From Oscheius onirici (lineage: Eukaryota; Nematoda; Chromadorea; Rhabditida; Rhabditidae): 64,000 nucleotides of DNA. The position numbers were made by a program, and so were the translations under genes. Positions 44,982-56,189 of this stretch are shown here, one piece after another (the first letter of the stretch is position 1; each line of letters opens with the position of its first letter). The notes beneath the pieces are model-generated. The model was given only the letters and a program-made list of their open reading frames with translations. It had not been told where the DNA came from and made no database searches. The DNA lies in NCBI GenBank assembly GCA_932521025.1, contig OW051468.1, forward strand, positions 496,064 to 560,063, written 5' to 3'.

Positions 44982-46788
44982 TCATTTCGCAAAAGAAACA
45001 ACCGGCTGTCTCTCTTCCTTCTTCCCTTCATTCCTAGTCGGTACAAGCATCGGAGCCGATTCCATTTCAACAATCCTAACATAGTTTTCAGTCAGTCGCG
45101 AGAGAACCTTCTTCCCTGCCCGAATTCTCGTCTTGACTACTTCACTGACTTGCGGCGCAAATGCCCGATAGCCGGGAACCTTGATGGCTCCGAGCTCGTT
45201 ATGCGTTTCCGGAATCACCTTAAAGTGGACTTTTTTTGAGATCAGTCGAAAAAAATACCGTAACCATGTGGCCGGGATTTATGGGCTGATCCAGTTTGAT
45301 AGTGAATCTGATGACTTTGGAGTAGGAGTCTCCAGATTCAGTGGAATCGGAATTTTTCACAGAACCAACCTTTCTTTTGACTTTGACCTTCTTTTCGTTG
45401 AAGGACTGAAAAGATAGACTCTGTCCCTGTCCCTGTCCCTACCTCCGGACTCAAATTCTGCAGAATAATCCTAAACGATCCGCTCTCAATGATGCTCAAT
45501 GGACCGTCTCTCTCCTCAAAAGTCCTGGTCTTCTTGAACAAGAAACTTCCCTTGTTTGGCTGAAAGCCCCTTATCAAAAGTTCAAAACGATGCCCTCACG
45601 TCATATGTCTGGACATCGTATTGCGTCCCAATCCAGACCAAGGCGACATCTATGGCCGCCGTGGCTGCTATGAGAACGAGCATCCATCCCGACAGGCGGG
45701 TAACGTCAATTTGGAGAGCAGTTGTCCCGTGGGGAGCTACACATTTCGAAAGGGCATAGGCCACGTACAGCTTTGACAAGACGTTCTGCAATCAGGATTT
45801 ATGGGTTCGGGATTCGGGTGTTCCTTGCTCTGACTCTCAGTCCCTCTCTTTCCTGACTATCAGTGCGGGTAATCTGAATCCAAAATGAGACTCTCCCTAA
45901 TCTCAAGCCTCATCTTTTTCTCCAAAGAAGGACCGCATCTGGAGATTGAAAACCATTGGAAACAAAACTGACCAATGCTGCAAGATAGACGACGGGTTGA
46001 ATGAAGAGCTTCAGGGGTCCATACCGTTGTTTAATGGTCTAGAAACTGGGAGTCATTTCATAATAAAGAACCTCACCAGATCCTCATTGGTATAGACGAA
46101 GAGTAAAAAGTAAAAGCTGATCACTATGCTGCCTAGGAGAATCCAGCATGGAGAGGAGCAGTCAGTAAAATCGTCCATTGTCATTAGGAGAATAGAAAAG
46201 ACGACTTTCAGGAGGAATTCGATAACGCAGAGAGCGATGAAAATGTAGCTGGGAGTTCTGGAAAGAACTGGTGAGAAAAAAAAGTTACAGACAGAGAGTC
46301 AAAGGGCTCTTTTTCACTTTAACCGTCCCAAGAAAACTTTTGACCGTCCCAAGAAGAAAACAATAAAAAGAGAATGTAGGCAACAAAGTTTATGTTTCAT
46401 CGCTGGTTCGTCTGAGAGATGCTGGGAACTGGCAAAGACTAGGGAAGGCTGTTGACGGAGACTGATACGACTCAGGGAGAAAACTCCTTGGTCATGCAGA
46501 CCAAAAGTGCTCAAAAATTCGGTCATGAGCACGCAGGAACAAGTATGCTCCTATATAGCCAAAAACAGAAAAAGAGGCTTAACATCCGTTTTGAAGAAAG
46601 AAAAATTCTTGGAACGGTCAAATTTTTTCTTGGGACGGTCAAAAGTCATGGGATGGTTAAAGTGAAAAAGAGCCGAATCAAAGACAGGGAGAGACAGAGA
46701 GTCAGAGAGACTGAACTCACCCAGACTCATAGACATAAGGATTGTTCGAAGCTCCACTCCGTCCAGCAGCCTGAGCGAAGAATTCCAT
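44982..46788 (-). CDS. Multi-pass membrane protein with IPETH beta domain (family member 2)
   Basis: Exons 46788-46721, 46257-46077, 46038-45973, 45785-45600, 45559-45443, 45405-45259 and 45218-44982. Hydrophobic segments include YIFIALCVIEFLLKVVFSIL, ILLGSIVISFYFLLFVY and WMLVLIAATAAIDVALVW. The C-terminal domain has GPLSIIESGSFRIILQN, IRFTIKLDQPINPGHMVT, VIPETHNELGAIKVPGYRAF and a basic then acidic tail. The order and intron phases match member 1 at 15261. Two acceptors deserve note: CACTTTAAG before VIPETH, and a donor GTATTT. Function unknown; membrane location inferred. Confidence 0.75.
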
Positions 46789-48107
46789 CCTGAACCAAAA
46801 CTTTACTATTACTCCGGAGAAGACACACGAGAGAAAGAGTAATTCGCGGCGTGGGAGATCAATGGCCTAAAGGGGCCTTTCTACCCTCCCTTTCTGAGGC
46901 CGAATGGTTTTTGAGTAATGTGTCAGATTGAAGAGAGGGGAGGGCCGAGAGAACAGGAAGTAGAGGGTGAAATTTTATGCCTTTATGGCTCCTGGATATG
47001 AGGGTGGAGTGGTCTTTTGATTCCCCTTGAGAGGACAGAGGACAGGTGTTCGGAGTGAGACAGAGTCAGAGACTAACAAGGGAAGTGTTCGAACAGAACC
47101 CAACCAATCAAAAATCGGCTTCCGCCACAGGAATCAGCATTTTTTTCTGATTCCGGTGACGCGTTCCGATTTTCCTATGCTGTCCGTTTACGACCGCTCC
47201 TGATCTGCCTGCCTTCTTCATTGCCCTCTGAGAATCACAGCAACGAGCAGTGGATGGTCAAGTGCTGTACACGACCGCCTGTGAACAGGAGGTCTTTGGT
47301 TCGTATTCTTTTCAATTATTTTTTCTTTTGCTTTTTGATGGACAGCCACACTTTTTTTCGCGTTTCTCTTTTCTTTTGCGATTTCAGACATGAAGATCGT
47401 GAGAGAGATCGTTGTGAGAGAGACATATAGTCCATTCCCAACGAAGAGTGGCAATTAGGCAATTCTTTAAAGGATTTTTCACGAGGTTCTCGACACGAAA
47501 TTTCGAAAATGACAGCCGCATTATTCCATTTTGTTCAACTTTGATGATTTTTCGCAGTTTTCTAGCTGTTTTTTCTCGTTTTTGACTGTGTTTTCAAACT
47601 CAGCGTATAAACTTACCTCCTTGATGTAAAAACTGGAAGAAAATCACCCATTTTCAGAGTGTCACGGCTGTTTTATCGACAAAACTGGCATTTTATGTCA
47701 ATTGAGCATCCAAAGTGCTGTTTTCCCCGTCGTTTTGATGACAAGTAGATTTTTATAGGCGTAGAATTCGATTACAGCGCCAAAAATGTAAGAAAATGCC
47801 AAAATAAAATAATAATGAAAGAAGTAGCAAAAAATCGGATTTAGCCACGAAATTTCAAATTGGCGCGCAAACATGAGTGCCGCTCTTCGTTGGAAATGGA
47901 CCATAACAACTATTACCGTAATCCAGTACCTTTCCCAGACCCTCTTCCTGTCTAATCTCTGCCACCTCCTCCTCGTCCTCTTGATTGCTCTGAATCAGTG
48001 TCAGCTTCAAGAATGTGTCTCCGCGGCCGGTAATCACCGTCTCCCCGGCAACGAACCTTGTTCCATTCTTTCTCACAACTTGTCTGTTGTTCTACCCACG
48101 TCCACAA
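46789..48107. other. Intergenic with a dispersed repeat
   Basis: Contains the SINE-like repeat at 47071-47393. Remaining sequence shows no gene. Minus-strand frames near 48000 are antisense to exon 1 of the next gene. Confidence 0.5.
47071..47393 (+). mobile_element. Dispersed repeat with tRNA-like head, copy 1 (SINE-like)
   Basis: Shares GACTAACAAGGGAAGTGTTC, AATCGGCTTCCGCCACAGGA and TGCGATTTCAGACATGA with 55508-55799 in the same orientation. The middle holds GGTCAAGTGCTG and GGTCTTTGGTTCGTATTC, which resemble pol III A and B boxes around a CCTGTGAACAGG hairpin. Confidence 0.7.
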
Positions 48108-51100
48108 ATGGTCAACAGTTCCTTCCCGAAGAAGGTGTCTCGCATCGAGCCGGAAAAGCATTTTGAGGAGGTCGATGTCACGGATGTCGCATCAGTTAAT
48201 CTGTCCAAAGAGGACGAGGCGGAAGAGGCTAATAACCCGACTATTTATAAAGCACAGTACGTTTTATAGTCTCTGTCTCTCAGTCTTTCTGTCTCCCTGT
48301 CTCTCAGCCTCTTTTTTTCAGCTGGGCCTACTCCAAAGTCTACGTCCTCGCCTGCATACTCATGTTCATCTTGGTAGCCCCCCTATTTTCCCTCCAGTAC
48401 CCTCTTTTCCAGAAAATCATCGCCGCCCTCACATTCTTCTACGAGAATCCCTTCTCTGAACAAATGAACGCCGAACAGGTCAACGGCCAACATTTTGGTT
48501 ATGCGATGATGCTCTGGTCCTTCAATCTGTACTACATTCTGCCCTACATCGGCAACGAAAATAATGTGAGGGTGTGGGAAGGGGAACTTCCGGTCTATAG
48601 CCTGATCTCGGGGTATTTCCTTTCGAAAAGTACAAAGTAGAGGGAATGTTCAATTAGCTACAGTAATCCTTGGAGAGCAGTGTTTTCCAAAGGACAAGAA
48701 GCTGAAAATGACAGAGTACAATTTCATGACCTTCTGGCCGTGCAAAGCGACTTGGAGACTCTCACGGGTACAGCTGAAATAATGGGGTTGGCTCCCTGTA
48801 ATTCAATTACTCGGACACAAGTTAACATTCTAGAGGACAATGTTCTGAACATTTTCCTACAGGACAATGTTCTGAAGAGATTCAGAGATTTCTAAAAGGA
48901 GCAGTCCTGTAAGCCTGAAGATAAGGTTTAAAAAAAGTTATTATCGTAACCCACTTCAAGGTCTCTATTTTTACCGTAGTCGAACTTAGCGGCTCGATTA
49001 CCCTCCAAAAAAACCTTATTCGAAACCATTTTTGGAAATTTCCTTTTTTCACCTAAAAGTGCCTGGTGCGCCGAGATGAAAAAAATCGAAAATAATTTAA
49101 CATATTCGGATTCAGCATAAAAAATTACTATAGGAAAAATTTAGCAAAAGAAATTTTCTCGAAAAAAATTCGGGGCGGAATCGAACCCGCATGTCTCGGG
49201 GTCCAAACCAGGGATGGGCGATCAGCCAATTTTTGTGCGAGCGCGAGCACGATCAGCAGCTGCCGGTTTTATGCGAGCGCGAGCGCGAGCACGAGCAGAC
49301 TTTTTTATCGCAAGCGAGCGCGATCGCTAGCGATCGCACTACCAGTTGCTCGCATGCGATCGCGAGCAGCGATCAGGCGCGATCATTAAATACCAGACCT
49401 CGAAATAACGATCATATTTAGACTTTTTTTTTCGGGTGAGGTACCTAAAATCCAGCAACTAAGAATAACGTCGTTGAAAACGAAAAAGAATCAAGAAAAG
49501 TAAAGGTAGCAGAAGAAAAAATTGAAATGGAACAAGCAAATCCCAAAAAATTTACAGCTATTCAGGACCTATATGATCGCGCCGTGATCGCGCCTCCAAA
49601 TCTGCTCGCAGCGCGAACGCGAGCGATCGCGCTCGCGTGTCGTAGAGATCGAGGTTTTTTTTTACATTAAACTTGCAAAAATCGTACCCTGTAACTGTTT
49701 GCATAGAAAATTACACTTTTTGCTCCAGCAGGCACATTTTCAGTCTGACAATCTTTTTCCAGACCCGTGAAGAAAAGGACACAAAAGTCTCGTCACTGTT
49801 CATCATTGGCTCTGCTCTGGTAAGACCCTCAATCTCACTCAAAAGCCAATTCCAGAACATTCTCGGAACAGTAGTTTTTGGCATCTACTCTCACGAGTAC
49901 AATGCTGAAAACCAATTGTATGACCGCATCGGTTTGACGGAGTACAAAACCCACAGGACTCTTCTAATAGCCCTGACTGTAATGTTTGATCTCGTGTTTG
50001 CCTTCATGTATGGGAACTGTGATCTGCATACCTATGACGTTAGTTTAACAAAACTGGCAATTGAGCAGTGATTACAGCCGAGGAAATACAACAACATGTT
50101 CAAGCTGTGCTCTTACACGGGATACATTAGAGATGTGAGTTTGGGGGAGAGAGACAGAGGGACCGGAGGGAAATTTATATTTTCCGGCTCTCGTGTGCAT
50201 TTTCCAATTTTCTCCCAGTGAGCAATGTTGTAGCCCTGATCAAATTCTACAACTTTGCAGAACATTGCGAAGCGTGAAAATGCTGTTCACTATGAAAAAT
50301 GACTTTTGCCTTGGTTGACAAGATTTGGCTCAAAATCATTTTTTTCACAGTGATAACAGCATTTTCACGCTTCACAATGTTCTACAGAGTTGTAGACCTT
50401 GATCAGGGCTACAACTTTGGTCACTGGGAAAATGCTGGAAAATGCAAACGAGAGCCGGAAAATTTAGATTTCTTACGCTGCCCCCAAAAAACCCAAGTTT
50501 AGGGGGGAGGGGTGGTAAAGATACCGGAAACTGATCAATTTTACAGAACCCTCACTCCCAGAACCGTCTAGACATTGAACTGTCCGGCTGCTTCAAAATT
50601 ATAATCCGAAACAAAGGCCGTACAGCAGTCAAGTTCGGAGATCCGGGCTGTGTGGACCCGACTTTCCGAAGTGTCACCTCCTTCAAGGTGGAACGCTGTG
50701 TGACGAGAATCAAGTCCTTCTTCTGCTTAAAGTACAAATCTACACAGAGTATAGACTTTACGGTCAGGATTATGAAGACAATTCCGCCTGGTGGAGAGAT
50801 TATGGTAAGCGAGCCCGTCGTTTGAATTGGGCGCGGAAACTTAAAAGACAGGGAGAAAAATGATATTTCTGAGCAAATTTTTGTCCTAATCAACTTCATT
50901 CTTGGTTCAATATTGTTACTAAAAAAGCAAAAGACTTTTTGTCGCAGGCGGGTCGAACTGGACCTGTTTTGAGATTTTTAATTGGGCACACTGTCACTGC
51001 GGGAAAGGTTTGGGGCCGCATTACGACGCAGTTAATCAGGAAGATGCCTCCTTAAAAAAGTCCATTTTCAGTTCATTCCGGAGCCGCACACCGTAAAAGG

Positions 51101-51290
51101 AGCCTTCCGAATCAAAGGTCTCCGTGCTTTTTGTTTCGATCGAGGCGATGAAGTGGAAACGAGGATGACTCTTCCCTACGACCGATATCCATTCCTAACG
51201 CGGGTAGAACACTACAACCGAATCACGGATACGGAGAGCAAGTACATCCAGCCGACGACGGAGGAAGGAACGCGGGCAGCAGATACCTGA
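48108..51290 (+). CDS. Multi-pass membrane protein with IPEPH beta domain (family member 3)
   Basis: Exons 48108-48256, 48322-48565, 49763-49819, 49856-50038, 50078-50134, 50547-50804 and 51072-51290. An acidic N-terminus is followed by hydrophobic segments (VLACILMFILVAPLFSL, YAMMLWSFNLYYILPYIG, LFIIGSALNILGTVVFGIYS, LIALTVMFDLVFAFMYG) and LHTYD as in member 2 (VQTYD). The C-terminal domain has LSGCFKIIIRNKGRTAV, IDFTVRIMKTIPPGGEIM and FIPEPHTVKGAFRIKGLRAF. The cysteine content is higher than in its relatives. Two introns are swollen by repeats (48566-49762 and 50135-50546). AATAAA follows the stop. Function unknown. Confidence 0.75.
49165..49210 (-). pseudogene. 3' half of a tRNA cut off by a repeat
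   Basis: Minus strand: GACATGCGGGTTCGATTCC followed by GCCCCGA, a perfect T-arm and acceptor end. The 5' half is replaced by the word-palindrome element that starts at 49208. Confidence 0.55.
49208..49645. repeat. GCGAGCGCGAGC / GATCGCGA word-palindrome element
   Basis: Begins CCAGGGATGGGCGATCAGCC. Both ends are built from GCGAGCGCGAGCACG and GCGATCGCGCTCGCG words around a unique A/T-rich centre. Confidence 0.8.
50175..50465. repeat. Fold-back element in intron of family member 3
   Basis: Outer arms AAATTTATATTTTCCGGCTCTCG / GAGAGCCGGAAAATTTA. Inner arms contain GTTGTAGCCCTGATCAAA and CTACAACTTTGCAGAACATT with their complements. Confidence 0.85.
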
Positions 51291-51321
51291 TGAGATCAAT
51301 TGAATAAAAAGACAGAAAAAA

Positions 51322-51545
51322 GCTCTAATTGAGACATTCTTTGCAACAGCCAAAACAATTTTTGAAGCTGTCTCGCACCGAAAACGTTCGACTTGAAAAA
51401 GAGCACTTTGCAAAAATCTTGGCTGAGTATCAAATGTTTACACGTTATATGAATTTGGCTGCATTACACAAACATTGGATACTCAGCCAAGATTTTTGCA
51501 AAGTGACCTTTTTCAAATCGATCGTTTTCGCTGCGAGACAGCACC
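51322..51545. repeat. Fold-back element
   Basis: Arms AGCTGTCTCGCACCGAAAACG...AGCACTTTGCAAAAATCTTGGCTGAGTAT are mirrored by ATACTCAGCCAAGATTTTTGC...CGTTTTCGCTGCGAGACAGC. MITE-like, just downstream of family member 3. Confidence 0.85.
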
Positions 51546-51679
51546 CAATTTCTATATCTATCTCAGTCCAAGTTTTGTACGCGTCCGAGTGGAAGTCTTA
51601 TTCACCTTGATGTCGAAGCTCCCCACAATTTCTTCCTGAACATACAGGAAGAATTTTTAGTAAAAAAGCAGTCTCTACG

Positions 51680-51829
51680 TCAATCGAGCAGATAGACGCC
51701 TTTCTCAATCGAGCAGACCGCTTTTTGTTCGTTGTTAGCCACCTCCGAAGAGATGCCCAGAATACAAAGCGTGGAGATCTCTGTCAGACTTGTATTCCAC
51801 CTGGGATTTAGTTCAAATTGGATCTTACT
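51680..51829 (-). CDS. Possible terminal exon, unknown gene
   Basis: Reads KIQFELNPRWNTSLTEISTL and ends KGVYLLD. Strand-rich. Upstream is an imperfect GGTTCCCTGG repeat (51890-52030) that would have to be intronic. Weak. Confidence 0.25.
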   Translation of the reverse strand, partial: SKIQFELNPRWNTSLTEISTLCILGISSEVANNEQKAVCSIEKGVYLLD

Positions 51830-52249
51830 CTCCCGAAGAACGAAGAACGGAATGCCCCACAAGAACTGTGGTAAAGGGATCCACGGATCCGGTAAACAGG
51901 GAACCAGGGAATCAGGGAACCATAGAAACAAAGAACAAAGGAACCAGAAAACCAAGGGGACTACGGAACGAGGGAACCATTGAACCGGTAATCAAAGAAC
52001 CAGGGAACACCCAGGGAACCAGGGATCCAGTGAGCCTTCTATTGTTTTGCAAAATCGAACCATGGCTTGCGGATGGTTTTCCCGGAAGCACAAAGTTCAT
52101 GGCTTGCCGAAATCAGAAGACTTTTTGTGTTTAAAAAAGCTGCTTATTTGGCTTTCGATGCATTTTGTACGAGCGGATCACATCCGAAGAGGTGTCTTGG
52201 AATGATAATGAGAGTGGTTGTGGTATCCAGGTTTCTCAAGCTAGAGGGT

Positions 52250-52325
52250 CCGCAGGATAGGCTAGGCTTGAACTTGCTTCATAGACTGTCATCCTATCCA
52301 CTTGACTATCCGAGCCACCTTTTGT
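52250..52325 (-). pseudogene. tRNA-like sequence
   Basis: Minus strand GGATAGTCAAGTGGATAGGATG ... CAAGTTCAAGCCTAGCCTATCC: A- and B-box matches, and GGATAG/CTATCC can pair as an acceptor stem, but the body is only about 60 bases. Confidence 0.4.
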
Positions 52326-52460
52326 GTTCTGACGTCAATGAATGTTCTTCTTGTTAGCTTCTGAAAATATATAACCGCCCCCAAATTGGTGGTTAAGTCA
52401 CACACTCTGAGAGCAAGTAATTCTTGAGCGGTTCCCAGTTACCAAGGCATCCATTTCAAC

Positions 52461-52851
52461 ATGACCGTCCACGAGCCTTCCGACTCTGAAGAATTCGACG
52501 ATCTGCTCAAGACGAACAGCATAGTCGTCATCGACTTTTTCGCTACCTGGTGTGGTCCCTGTAAGATCATGCAGCCCAAGTTTCATGTGAGTTTTTCTCT
52601 CAAACACGACAGTCTTGCAGAAAATGGCGGAAGAGTTTCCGAACGTCGTCTTTGTCAAGATCGATGTGGATGAGAATGTGGGTTCTCTTCGTTTGGATAC
52701 GAATAGAAATGTTCAGGAAGAGATTGTCGGACGCTTCGACATCAAAGTGATGCCAACTTTCATCTTTCTCAAGCATGGGAAGCAAGTCGATGTGGTTGAG
52801 GGCAACATGGAAGATGAGCTCAGGGGAAAGATTGTTCAGCATTCGAAATAA
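52461..52851 (+). CDS. Thioredoxin
   Basis: Exons 52461-52586, 52621-52677 and 52717-52851 give 105 residues, the standard thioredoxin length. It has IVVIDFFATWCGPCKIMQP with the redox-active WCGPC, VVFVKIDVDEN, and the cis-proline loop VMPTFIFLKHGKQVD. A general disulfide reductase of the cytosol or nucleus (no signal peptide). Introns are 34 and 39 bp and end TTGCAG/TTCAG. ATG context CAACATGAC is good. Confidence 0.96.
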
Positions 52852-53098
52852 ATGCTTGGTTACTGTTAGACGGTCTCTGATACTGCTTCTCAGCCTAACT
52901 GTCTCCCAGTCGCTCTCTCTCTCTGTTCAATTGTCACTATTCCAGTTCCACGTTGTCTCTTTTCTGTCTCTGACTCTCTGAATTTCTGAGTCTCAGTCTC
53001 TCAGTCTCTGTCCCTCCGTCTCTGTCTCGTTCTGTTCAACTGCCGCTGTTCCAGTTCCTGTTCCAAGTTGTCTGCCAAATAAAATTCATTGCATTACT

Positions 53099-53340
53099 TC
53101 AAACGCAAACAGCATGCTGTATACACCCCTGGGACCTGCTAAAGCCATTCTTCTTGCAGCATTCGTGCAAATCGGAACTATATGGCACTCCCATTGTACA
53201 GACAGGATCACACTTGGGTGTCAATTTGCCATCTTCGGAGAGCACATTTGACGGAACTGAAAGGTTTTTTTATTGTCGTGAATGTGAGAACTTACGCTGG
53301 ATCAGGAAAAGAGAAGGACGGCGAAGAACTTCATATTCAT
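53099..53340 (-). pseudogene. Cysteine-rich secreted peptide with frameshifted signal exon
   Basis: Exon 1 (53340-53296) starts MNMKFFAVLLF, then meets a stop. The family pattern (..FFLIQ, phase-1 donor) is recovered one base away in a T run. Exon 2 (53256-53099) is fully open with KCDPVC, HECCKKNGFSRSQGC and a final cysteine. The good exon 2 and conserved promoter argue that the shift is a recent mutation or a homopolymer error, so the gene may be functional. Confidence 0.6.
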
Positions 53341-53404
53341 GTCGGCTTGAAAGATTGGAGCGGAGGACCGAGAATTTATTGGCCTTAATCTCATTGGTAT
53401 TCAG

Positions 53405-53440
53405 TGTCAGAACAATTGAAACTGTCTGGGAATACGAATG
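53405..53440 (-). promoter_or_regulatory. Shared promoter motif
   Basis: Minus strand: ACTGAATACCAATGAGATTA, then AGGCCAATAAATTC, about 40-75 bases before the signal-peptide ATG. Confidence 0.6.
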
Positions 53441-53442
53441 AA

Positions 53443-53717
53443 TAGGCATGGGAGCGGGCCTGGCCGTGCCTGGGCCTGAAAATCTCGGCCCGCGGGCCGA
53501 GATTTGAAAAAGTTTTAGAAAAAAGACCAAAATGTGCATTTTCTCATCATTTTTAGTGAAAAATGTCAGCAAAATATAACAATATTACTATTCATCTATT
53601 TAGTTCTAAAATACGCTAAAATGCACTGTAATATGACCAGCTTCATTTTTGGTCTGATCCCGGTCCGATGGCCAAGTCTGGGGAGCGGGCCCAGGCCCGG
53701 CCTAGGCCCATGCCTAC
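53443..53717. repeat. GGCCCGGGCC word-palindrome element
   Basis: Ends TAGGCATGGGAGCGGGCCTG / CAGGCCCGGCCTAGGCCCATGCCTA. Words GGGCCTGGCC and CGGCCCGCGGGCCG. A/T-rich centre. Confidence 0.8.
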
Positions 53718-53738
53718 TAATGAATATACTGTTGCAGT

Positions 53739-54001
53739 TACCGTAAATATTTGAATAGAGACACTGCATCACTATTCGAATATAAAGAAATACGCAATTA
53801 CGTATGCATTTTTTTCGGATTGAAGAAAATATTTTCCGACTTTCCTAGTATTTTTCCCATATAGATATGGATCCTGGTTACCAGTAAAAAATAATGAAAA
53901 GGTTAAAAAATGTCGTCGTCAAGCAGAAAAAAAGCCTACGCAATTGCGTATTTTTTGTATTCGAATAGTGGCGCAGTGCCTCTACTCAAATATTTACGGT
54001 A
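53739..54001. mobile_element. TACCGTAAAT-type MITE, second copy
   Basis: Very similar along its whole length to 6519-6766, including ATATGGATCCTGG.TACCAG and GGTTAAAAAATGTCGTCGTCAA. Ends TACCGTAAATATTTGAATAG / complement. Confidence 0.9.
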
Positions 54002-54157
54002 AACGGTCTCTGATACTGTCTGTCTGCCCCTCTCTCTCTGTCCCTCTCTAAACAAAAAATATCCCAGACAGTCTGCTCTGAATACAAATTATCTTTCGGA
54101 CTATAAAACCAAAGAAATTCCGTCACTTCTGACCGTCCGCTCAGTGACCTTCTGAAT

Positions 54158-54307
54158 ATGCGTCTCGATCAAGACTGGGTTGAGGCCTGTAATCACTGTG
54201 CCTCTGGTTCCGTCGTCGACGAAGAAAAGGCCGGACACTACTGCCGTCGCCTGGGATACAGTGGATTTACCATGTGTAACAGAGGTGGAACGTATTGTGA
54301 GAAATAA
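54158..54307 (+). pseudogene. Cysteine-rich peptide copy without signal exon
   Basis: ATG at 54158 reads MRLDQDWVEACNHC, then HYCRRLGYSGFTMC and GGTYCEK. There is no signal peptide. A TATA-like ACTATAAAACC (54096) and promoter-like CTCTGAATACAAATTATC lie only about 60 bases upstream, with an acceptor-like CGCTCAG between. One cysteine of the CC pair is lost (HYC). Probably decayed. Confidence 0.55.
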
Positions 54308-54325
54308 AGTCTTCTAAAGTTTTAT

Positions 54326-55332
54326 CTACGAGCTAAAAATATCAGCCAAATAAAATATCAATCGACCGATGAGCCTCTTTATCGAAACATCCTCCTTCTT
54401 CTCGACAGTCTTCTGTGACGCTCTCGAAAGAGCAAAGTTGTTCAGTTCCTCTTCAAACAGCCGTCTTTGATTTAGAAGAAAGAAGTAGGTCCCTTTGTTG
54501 TTCAAAGCCAAGGGAGCATTTCTTCCTCGAAAATTGAGATACAGCATGGCTTCCCATAGCCGATCTGATACTTCTGCTACAGCCTGGATGTATTTTTGGA
54601 TATTGGAAGAAAGTGAGGCCTTACGGGGATAGAATCCTCTAGTTTTTGAAGAGTTTCTGGAGATATTCTTCGAAGAAGACTGAACAGAGGAACGACGCTT
54701 TTTCGTTTGACGGAAGCTGGAATTTTCTGGTAAAGAGAGAGGGACAGGGACTGAACTTACCATGAATACTGTTCTGAACTTTCGCTCTACACAAATCCTT
54801 CAAAGATTTGACTCCAATCTTTTTGTTGAAGTAGTAAGTTTTCCGTCTCTTCATGATATGGAACTTGTACTCGGAAAAACCAGCCTGAAAGTTTGCAGAT
54901 TTCCAGTAGAAAACTTGTCCACATACGTTCATTATAGTCCTTTCTTCAGCTCGACTGGGAAGAAGTGTTCTGACCTTGAAATTTCTGATTACCTTCCCTT
55001 CTCTCTGCTTCTCCCACTTCCTCAGAAGATACCCACAGATAGGTTCAAAAGTTATGGGAATTTCTTCGGCACACTTTTCGATAGTAATCTCGACCATGGT
55101 AGTGTTCAGCATTGAAATAGATAGAACCGTTGAACTTAGGTAACTGAGAGACTTTTCGACCTAAAATAATGGAACTTAAAAAAAAAAAGATCCAAGAACT
55201 CACATTCCTTCCGTTCAACAGATTATGTTTAATTTCCACGATTCTGTCAAAGACGGCCCAATCAAAGGAAGGATCAGTCAGAAGATTTGCTTCCATGGCT
55301 TCTTCGTCGTCAGAAGATGTCGAACTGTACAT
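54326..55332 (-). CDS. Hypothetical soluble protein, three exons
   Basis: Exons about 55332-55200, 55150-54772 and 54741-54326, with stop at 54326-54328. It starts MYSSTSSDDEEAMEANLLTD. Then come FDWAVFDRIVEIKHNLL, EIPITFEPICGYLLRKWEKQ, FKVRTLLPSRAEERTIMNV, KKIGVKSLKDLCRAK, a serine/lysine-rich linker, and a helical C-terminus (IQKYIQAVAEVSDRLWEAML; LLNQRRLFEEELNNFALSR). No family recognised. Start uncertain, because the frame is open further upstream. Confidence 0.5.
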
Positions 55333-55507
55333 TGAGAGCAGAAAGCCAACAGAGGGCAGTCGAGAGAAGCAAAGCGATAGGAGTGCATGACCCCTCCAAT
55401 TAGAGATTTGCTTTGTTGTGAGAATGTAGCCGTGGGTTACCAGGTACTCGTGGATCACGTGAAGAAAGGCAGGGTGAGATAGAAAGACAGAGACAGAGAG
55501 TCAGAAA

Positions 55508-55799
55508 GACTAACAAGGGAAGTGTTCGAACAGAACCCAACCAATCAAAAATCGGCTTCCGCCACAGGAATCAGATTTTTTTCTGATTCCGATGATGCGT
55601 TCCTATTTTTCTATGCAGTTTATTGCACTCTGAGCATCAACACAACACAACAAGCAGCTGATGGCCGATTGGCGAACACGACAGCCTGTGAACTGGAGGT
55701 ATTTAGTTCGAATTTTCTCGATTATTTTTCCTTTTGCTTTTTGATGGACAACCGCACATTTTTTCGCGTTTCTCTTTTCTTTTGCGATTTCAGACATGA
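55508..55799 (+). mobile_element. Dispersed repeat with tRNA-like head, copy 2 (SINE-like)
   Basis: See copy at 47071-47393. The start (GACTAACAAGGGAAG) and 3' third (CTTTTTGATGGACA..CGCGTTTCTCTTTTC) are nearly identical and the middle is more diverged (CAGCCTGTGAACTGGAGGTATTTAGTTCG). Confidence 0.7.
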
Positions 55800-56189
55800 C
55801 AATCTTTTTAAAGTCATAGACGCAGAGAAATGGAGTATCAGAGAGACAGAGGGACTGAGAGTCAGAGGTTCAGAAAGAGGGGACAGGAAATTTCAGTACC
55901 GTCTCGTCACCATTGGATTCCTATATAGTCCCCGTCTCCAGTGAAATCAGCTTTCCTCCGACCTCCTTCGGGAAGTGCTGGAGGAAAGTGCGGTACCCAT
56001 TGACTCTGCTGATTCGCAGACCATGATCTGGCTAGAACATCAAGGGCTTAGGTCACAAATGGTCTGGCAGAAAACAAGAGTAAGGGACTACTGCTTTGGG
56101 CAGAGTCTCTGGTTCGATATTTTGTCAGATCAGGGCTCTTTTTCTGGGTCGAGAAACCCTGCTAACATTCCAGAACATCTTTATTCTCA

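Noticed and set aside
50940-51010. tRNA-like GGTCCAGTTCGACCCGCC on the minus strand in an intron
   Set aside because: Not called as a gene because stems do not pair; kept only as part of the tRNA-like relic observation.
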